The notes under the pieces were generated by a model. It saw only the letters and a list, made by a program, of their open reading frames with translations. It had not been told where the DNA came from and did no database searches. Below are positions 58,640-64,000 of a stretch of 64,000 nucleotides of DNA, piece after piece. This DNA is from Whalleya microplaca (Eukaryota > Ascomycota > Sordariomycetes > Xylariales > Xylariaceae): assembly GCA_022497155.1 (NCBI GenBank), contig MU385746.1:248001-312000 (forward strand). The letters run 5' to 3'. The position numbers and the translations under genes were made by a program. Numbering within the stretch: the first letter of the stretch is position 1; each line of letters begins with the position of its first letter.

Positions 58640-59447
58640 ATGTCCGATCGACCCCTCGACGAGATCAGGCGAGCTACCAAAGCCGCCAACCGGACCCCGC
58701 ATCTGCGCAAGAAGAACATCGCCCACCCGGACATAGTCGACGCCCTCGACGAGACCGGCATCGGCGGCTACTACCACCACGATGGGCCCTACGACGCCAC
58801 CCTGGCGTCCAGGAACAAGGACAAGAGATACGCCCCACTCGAGGCCGTCAAGTACGGCAACATGGAGGCGCTTAAGGCCACGCCCCATGAGTACGTCCAG
58901 GACTCCCTCTCGCGGCACGTCCCGCTCCAGGGCACCGCCATCATTCCGCCGGGCCACGAGGACTGGAACGGGAACCGCATGGAGTACGAGGAGGGCGACG
59001 ATCTCATGAGGGACCCCGACGCCCCGGGCGGTCCGTATAAACGCTGGGATCACATCGTGAGTCTTTACCAATTTTCTTGAAATTCAGTTTTCCAGAAAAT
59101 ATCTTATATCCGAAATCCCCACTAACTCGAAACCCCAGCAATACCACCCCAACGACCTCAAAGGCAAGGGCGAGCCCTCCTACACGCTCGAGGAGGACCG
59201 CAAGCGGCACAAGAGCCACCTGCGCGGCAGCTCGCTCAACAGCCACGGCATGTACGAGATGCAGCCGCAGCGCACGATGGCGCGAAGCTCCGGCCGCGCC
59301 AAGGACGGCCGCTTCGACGCCCGCGAGCGGAGCTCCAGCCTCGGGTCCCCCGCCCCGTCCACGAACCCGAGGGCCAAGCGGCTGAGCGACGGCCTTAAGA
59401 GGCGGCTCGGTAGTCTAAGGCATAGGCATGATGGCGATGAGGTCTAA
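58640..59447 (+). CDS. Pal1-domain cell morphology protein
   Basis: The two exons are 58640-59056 and 59139-59447, phase 0, giving 241 residues. The Pal1 domain, known from a fission yeast protein needed for cylindrical cell shape and found at sites of growth and endocytosis, is seen as DIVDALDETGIGGYYHHDGP. It continues YDATLASRNKDKRYAPLEAV, LSRHVPLQGTAIIPPG and, across the intron, YHPNDLKGKGEPSYTLEEDR. The C terminus is basic and Ser-rich. The protein is shorter than many Pal1 proteins, which carry long disordered flanks. It has no membrane segment. The intron has a good branch site (ACTAAC). The start MSDRPLDEIRRATKAANRTP is the first ATG of the frame. Confidence 0.87.
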
Positions 59448-60373
59448 GTGGAAGCGACTTGCTCGCGGCTTGGATCTGCAATTGCTGTTTTGCTGCCTGG
59501 GTGGATCGAACACACGATCGATTACTCGCTTATCCAAATGCTCCTGTATAGTTTTCCCGCGTACTTGCTAGTGATGGCTTAAGAAAGTCGTGGGTAGCCA
59601 AGGTTTCCTAGCCGTTGAGTTTTCGGCGTCGCGAAGCATAGCGCGCGCCTCTTCCTTCTTTTAAATTCATCTACTTAACAGGCGGATGGGCCGGACGGAA
59701 CGGGCTGGGTTAGACGGACACCGCATATCGGCATGTAAGCTCGGAGGCCAGGCTTCGGGTCTGCCTGATGTGTGTGTGTATGGATGGACGCCATGTGAGG
59801 GAAATATGGAATATGTGTAACGAGCTGATATATCTCCTACGGTTAGTCTCCGGGTGGCAATTCACGGATGAGCTGGTTGATGTATGGATGGACGGACGGA
59901 CGGACGGATGGGCAGATCACGTTTAATCTCGAAGGAGGGTCATGTCGAGACTGTATAATGTTTATGTTGCTGTTTGTTTATAGACTCTGGGCAAATATGC
60001 AGATCACGCTAGCTAGCAGAGAGGTGCTCTTAAGGGGGCGTTCCCAAGGGCCTCCTCTGGCATGTGGCTGAATGGAAAGATAACTCTCTACTATGAAGAA
60101 TATCGAGATTGATTCTCACGACTGGCATGCACCTGAAGATGTGACCAGAACGTTAATAAGGGCACCCGGTTTGCCATTAATAAGTGTTGGCTATTCTATA
60201 ATAGCCCCTAGCTAAGACCAGACGAGGCGGTCAGGAAGTGCTTTAAAACGCGGCTTGTAGGCAAGAAAATCATAATCGTACAATGCTAGAATCACCAGGA
60301 TTAGATCATCCAATACGAATTCCAAAACTAGCTCTCTCCATCTCTCCCTTCCCCTCTCTTCGCAAACGAACGC
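59448..60373. other. Intergenic, convergent 3' ends
   Basis: No gene seen. A short GGAC tetranucleotide repeat lies at about 59888-59907. Confidence 0.5.
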
Positions 60374-63300
60374 TCAAAGATACGCCAACCCATTCGTGCC
60401 CAAAACCTCCCTCAGCACATCCCTCACCTCCTCGACACCAGCGAACCCAACCCTACCCGCAATCTCGGCACGCCGGCCAGCACCCAACTCGTTCCAGCGG
60501 GCCAATAAGGCGCCATCGACAATACTACGTCCCATGCCGGCATCCACGCCGGGCGGGAAGCGGCCCACGGCGCCCGTCGACACCGGCGCGCGGTAGTCCT
60601 TGGGGTTGAGGGCCGCGTAGTGGGGCAGCGAGGACAGGAGCTGGCCCGTCAGGAAGGACAGCCGGCGGTACTGGGGCTCGGAGAGCGGGGAGAGCGTGGC
60701 GAGGGCGCCGGTGGGCGAGGAGAAGAGGAGGGTGGACGGGGGCGCGGGCGAGTATGATGCTGCGTCGCCGTTAACGCCGTTGCTGGCGGCGTTTTGGGAG
60801 AGGTAGTCCGAGTTGGCGGGCAGGGTTCGCGGGAGGAGCGCGGTGCGGGTTGGAGGGTGGGCTCCCGCGGAGAATGTGGTACGGTGGAGGAGGCGGTGGC
60901 CTTGTAGGGATTTGGGATCTGGATTCTGTTAGCAAGGCTTTCAAAATGCTTGGTATGAAAGGGGAGTTTAAGGAGTCTTAGACATACGCTCGGGGTCGAA
61001 TTGCAGGACGTGGATCCCACCATCTGAGTCCGATATTACGATGAGAAGCTCGTTCCCGTCTGGTAGGAAGTCCGCCGTCAGTATCTCCAACTTCGTAGAG
61101 CTCTTTCCAAACAGCATCATCCTGTAGGGCTCCTCGGTATAGCCAGTGAACCAAACACCCTTGACTGCATCGGCCATGAGGCAAAGACCGGTTCCCTTGA
61201 GCTCACGGACCGTAGTCACGTAGCAGTTCATATCCATGAAGGCGACCGGGAGAAGGGTTCCATCTTCTTTCAGACCACGGACCATGCACTTCTGGCCCTG
61301 GGCAACGAGCATCAAACCCTGAGTCCCTATCTCTGAAAGAGCTGTCACGGCGCCGCGAGGTATATCCTCCTTCGCAACTAGTTTCAGCCTCTTGTCAGTC
61401 TCTGGTCGTCCCGGCTCAGGTATGACAGTCACAACATCGTAGACGAAGACTCGGCCCTTGATCGGAAGATCTTCGCCACGGGTTATAGCTGTGCCGACAG
61501 CGATGAGATGTCTTCGCTCGTTCGTGGACTCTGAGACTTCTAGGTTAATTGTTTCAACACACATGACTGTCTCGCATGGTTCCATCTCGATGGTATCAAC
61601 GACAGTCCATGTGCTTGGGTTGATAAGCTTAACCACCCCACGCTCAACCGTAGGCTTAAATGTTAGATCTTTTTCCAACTGCCACTCCTTATGATAGTCA
61701 TCTTCTTTCGGTAGCTCAAATGGCTCCAGACTATCGCATCCCACCACGAAGGTCCCGGAAGGAGGATGGTAAGAGATGGAGTGTGTGTCGATACCCAAAG
61801 GTATCTTTTTGAGGGACATGCCTAGCTCCGCATACGTACTGTTGCCAGTTGGTATTTGGGATACCCGTGCGATGCCCTTAGAATCTGCGTATATAAAGCC
61901 ACGCTCGCAGCCTTCTGTGTGGAAGGAACTCATTCCCCGGACACCTCCACCTTGAAGCCCAATAACTTTGGGCAAAGTCTTAGACGATCGCAAGATGAAG
62001 CTCGGAGAATTACCCGGAAGAAACACAGTCTTATATCCAGCAACGTTCTCACACCACCTCATTTGAGATTCTCTGCGCTGTGCCTCGTCATCTTCATCTT
62101 CTTCCACCTCGTCTAGATTTCTTGCTAGGGTAGGATTGGACAGTTTCTGAAAGTGAAGCGATGCGGTGAGTTCCTGCGCTGTCTCTGAAGATATACGAAA
62201 GGGCTCGTATATAGTCACGTCATCGTTATCATGTCGAATCTATTCCGTAGGTAAATAATGTGAATCAAGTAAGAATCGTGACTAACTTACGATCAAATAT
62301 GGGTATGAAGATGTTGTATCTCCAAGGTCGGCCACTAGAATTTCCTTGATGGACTCTTTTGCAGTCCCCCGCCGTGCTGCATAGTTCGCCGAGAGAATGG
62401 GAGGTACGAAACACAATCCTTCGGCAACATAAACAGGCTTAGAAAGATTGGGCAAGGCATATACCTACAACAGTCAGTAAAGCCACTGAAGGTCAAGAAA
62501 ATGACTTACATGGAGAGCACCAGTCTTGCTAAGCAAAAACATTGCTATGTTGTCGCCGGGCTTTGTACCCTTATCAGTCCGTACTGGAGCGAAGACACCG
62601 GATATATCCTCGTATAAACAGCCGGCGGCCCATTTGGTAGAAGAAAGTGCAGCATTTTCTTTGTCAAGTTCCTCAAGCTCGAAATTCTTGAAGATCTTAG
62701 CAATGAAGATACTTGAATCATCCCGCACTAGCAACAAAAAGGGATCGGCTATACTAGCACTGTTGACCCTAGGTTCAACACCAGTCTCCTCATCTAGCAT
62801 TGGAAGGATCTGGCTAAGTCCAAAGTCTGCCCTAGCATATTAGCGAAAAAAGTATACAACCGGTATAGGTAAGCAGTCTTACCCCCATCGTAACAGTGAA
62901 CGGCAGTCTTGAGAACTTGGATTATCCTCATGTGGTTGCCCATAGTACCAGCCTCAATAGTGAACCCAGCAGCTGGATCAAACTCTGTTCCGGTTAAAGC
63001 TTCAAATCCGGCTCCAGTCAAAGCATATACATCCGACGTCTCATATCCGTCAAGATCAACTTTTGACACTATCATAAATTTATCAAACTGAGCGGATATT
63101 TCGTAGTCAGCGCCCATTGAAGTAGCTCCTTTATCACCCTGCAATGATTTAGGTATCGGTTTCTGCGCAGACATCGTCCAGAAACCTCTTGCTTCCGGAA
63201 AACCAAAGCGGCCTATGACTCTAGGCTGTATTTCTCGGTTGAGGATTGCAACAGAACCAGCGTTTCCCCTGCCGACTGCACAGACGAGGCTGAGGTCGCT

Positions 63301-64000
63301 AGTGACACCTGCTTGATTCTTCTCTTCTTCCTCGTCAAATGATGCATTTCGCCCAAGCGTGAAGTCCGTTATGGGTGCAATGCTGACGAGGCGGTCATGT
63401 ACACGGAAGACGAGTTCACCCATTTTCCCGCTCTGACTGGCGACGGCAAGAGACGGCTGTTTCGTCGGTGCGGTCTCTTCACCATAAAGATCGTCGTCGT
63501 CATCTATATCCTCCATGTCTTCGTCGTCAATGTCAAAATCTAGAGAAGCATCTTGAAGGCGAGACTTCTTTCTTCCAGCCTGGACTTGCTTCCGTGTCCA
63601 ACCAATGACTAACGAATCAGCGCATTCGCTTCCTGCAAACAAGCATGACTTGCTCAGTCGGCTGAGGGTCGTGACGGAGCTTGGAATGATGGCACCGCCA
63701 GCTTCTGGAGATATCACTCGAAGGCTTAATCCCGATACAATCCTTCCGTCAATTCTGAATGTGATCAACACAAGGCGGCCATCATTCAGCACCATTAATA
63801 GTTCGCCATTCTCAGCAGAGAGAATATCGACCTCGCATCCTTCTAATCTTAGATTGAGATCAGATTGATCGGTTAGACTAAACGAAGTAGCTTGCTTCGC
63901 AAAGGGATTGACGCCAACACCATGGGATTTTCCAGCCTGGTCGATATGTATCAACTCGTTTGTGCCAAGTAAAAGGGCGCCGCCAATTGGTGCAGGGAGC
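60374..64000 (-). CDS. CFT1: Cleavage and polyadenylation factor subunit Cft1/CPSF160 (5' end outside window)
   Basis: A large WD/beta-propeller scaffold of the mRNA 3'-end processing machinery. Visible exons, all phase-consistent: 62883 to beyond 64000, 62510-62826, 62464-62291, 62239-60988 and 60918-60374. The first visible residues, LPAPIGGALLLGTNELIHID, are a conserved Cft1 segment, so only the N-terminal part is missing. Other landmarks are FGFPEARGFWTMSAQKP and HCYDGDFGLSQILPM (joined across an intron). The C-terminal CPSF-A domain follows, with YVTTVRELKGTGLCLMADAV, ILTADFLPDGNELLIVISDS and FDPEHPKSLQGHRLLHRTTF, then RLSFLTGQLLSSLPHYAALN. The acceptor at 60919 was chosen because it restores DPEHPKSLQGH. 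An acidic loop (DDEDMEDIDDDDD) lies in the middle. The stop is TGA at 60374-60376. Confidence 0.95.

Noticed and set aside
59490..59570. Possible minus-strand tRNA with GTTCGATCC
   Set aside because: The T stem has a mismatch, the sequences that would form the acceptor stem do not pair, and the A box is poor.

Overview
The window is nuclear DNA of a filamentous ascomycete (Pezizomycotina, most likely a Sordariomycete). The evidence is short GT-AG introns (about 45-140 nt) with CTAAC-like branch sites, single-gene transcription units, a Zn(II)2Cys6 regulator, a Clr5-domain protein, and a retroelement destroyed by C-to-T/G-to-A transitions in CpA context (repeat-induced point mutation, RIP). 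Gene models were built by reading both strands and joining exons by phase. Exon limits are given where they could be worked out.

Layout. 0.9-12.1 kb is mostly conserved core: UDP-GlcNAc pyrophosphorylase (-), a TDG/Mug DNA glycosylase (+), a glycine-rich secreted GPI-type protein (-), an ANCHR-like zinc-finger protein (+) and a proline iminopeptidase (+) whose promoter carries a 148-bp inverted-repeat element. 12.8-29.4 kb is an accessory, repeat-rich block: a broken LaeA-type methyltransferase, a Clr5-TPR gene (-), a 365-bp MITE-like element, a 278-bp solo LTR with ATCAG target duplications, a 7.1-kb heavily RIPed Ty3/gypsy element on the minus strand with 224-bp LTRs, and a DUF7025-like/AAA+ ATPase gene with two premature stops. 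The gypsy element seems to have landed inside a small ORF.

30-42 kb holds a small orphan gene, a vacuolar/lysosomal cobalamin-transporter-like LMBR1 protein, and then a compact catabolic-looking cluster: a Zn(II)2Cys6 regulator (-) divergent from an Ldh_2-type dehydrogenase (+), then a Dabb-domain protein (-) and an IlvD/Edd dehydratase (-). Every promoter region in this cluster carries CGG-N7-CCG inverted repeats (five sites, 130-205 bp upstream of the starts). This suggests a local regulon for a sugar-acid or hydroxy-acid pathway and is the strongest candidate for something undescribed here.

43.6-64 kb is core again: SSB-type ribosome-associated Hsp70 (-), RSC subunit Rsc4 (-), Cks1 (+), Ero1 (+, with a possible alternative leader), Usb1 (-), a Pal1-domain protein (+), and the 3' part of Cft1/CPSF160 (-), which runs off the right edge. 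No tRNA, rRNA or CRISPR array was found.
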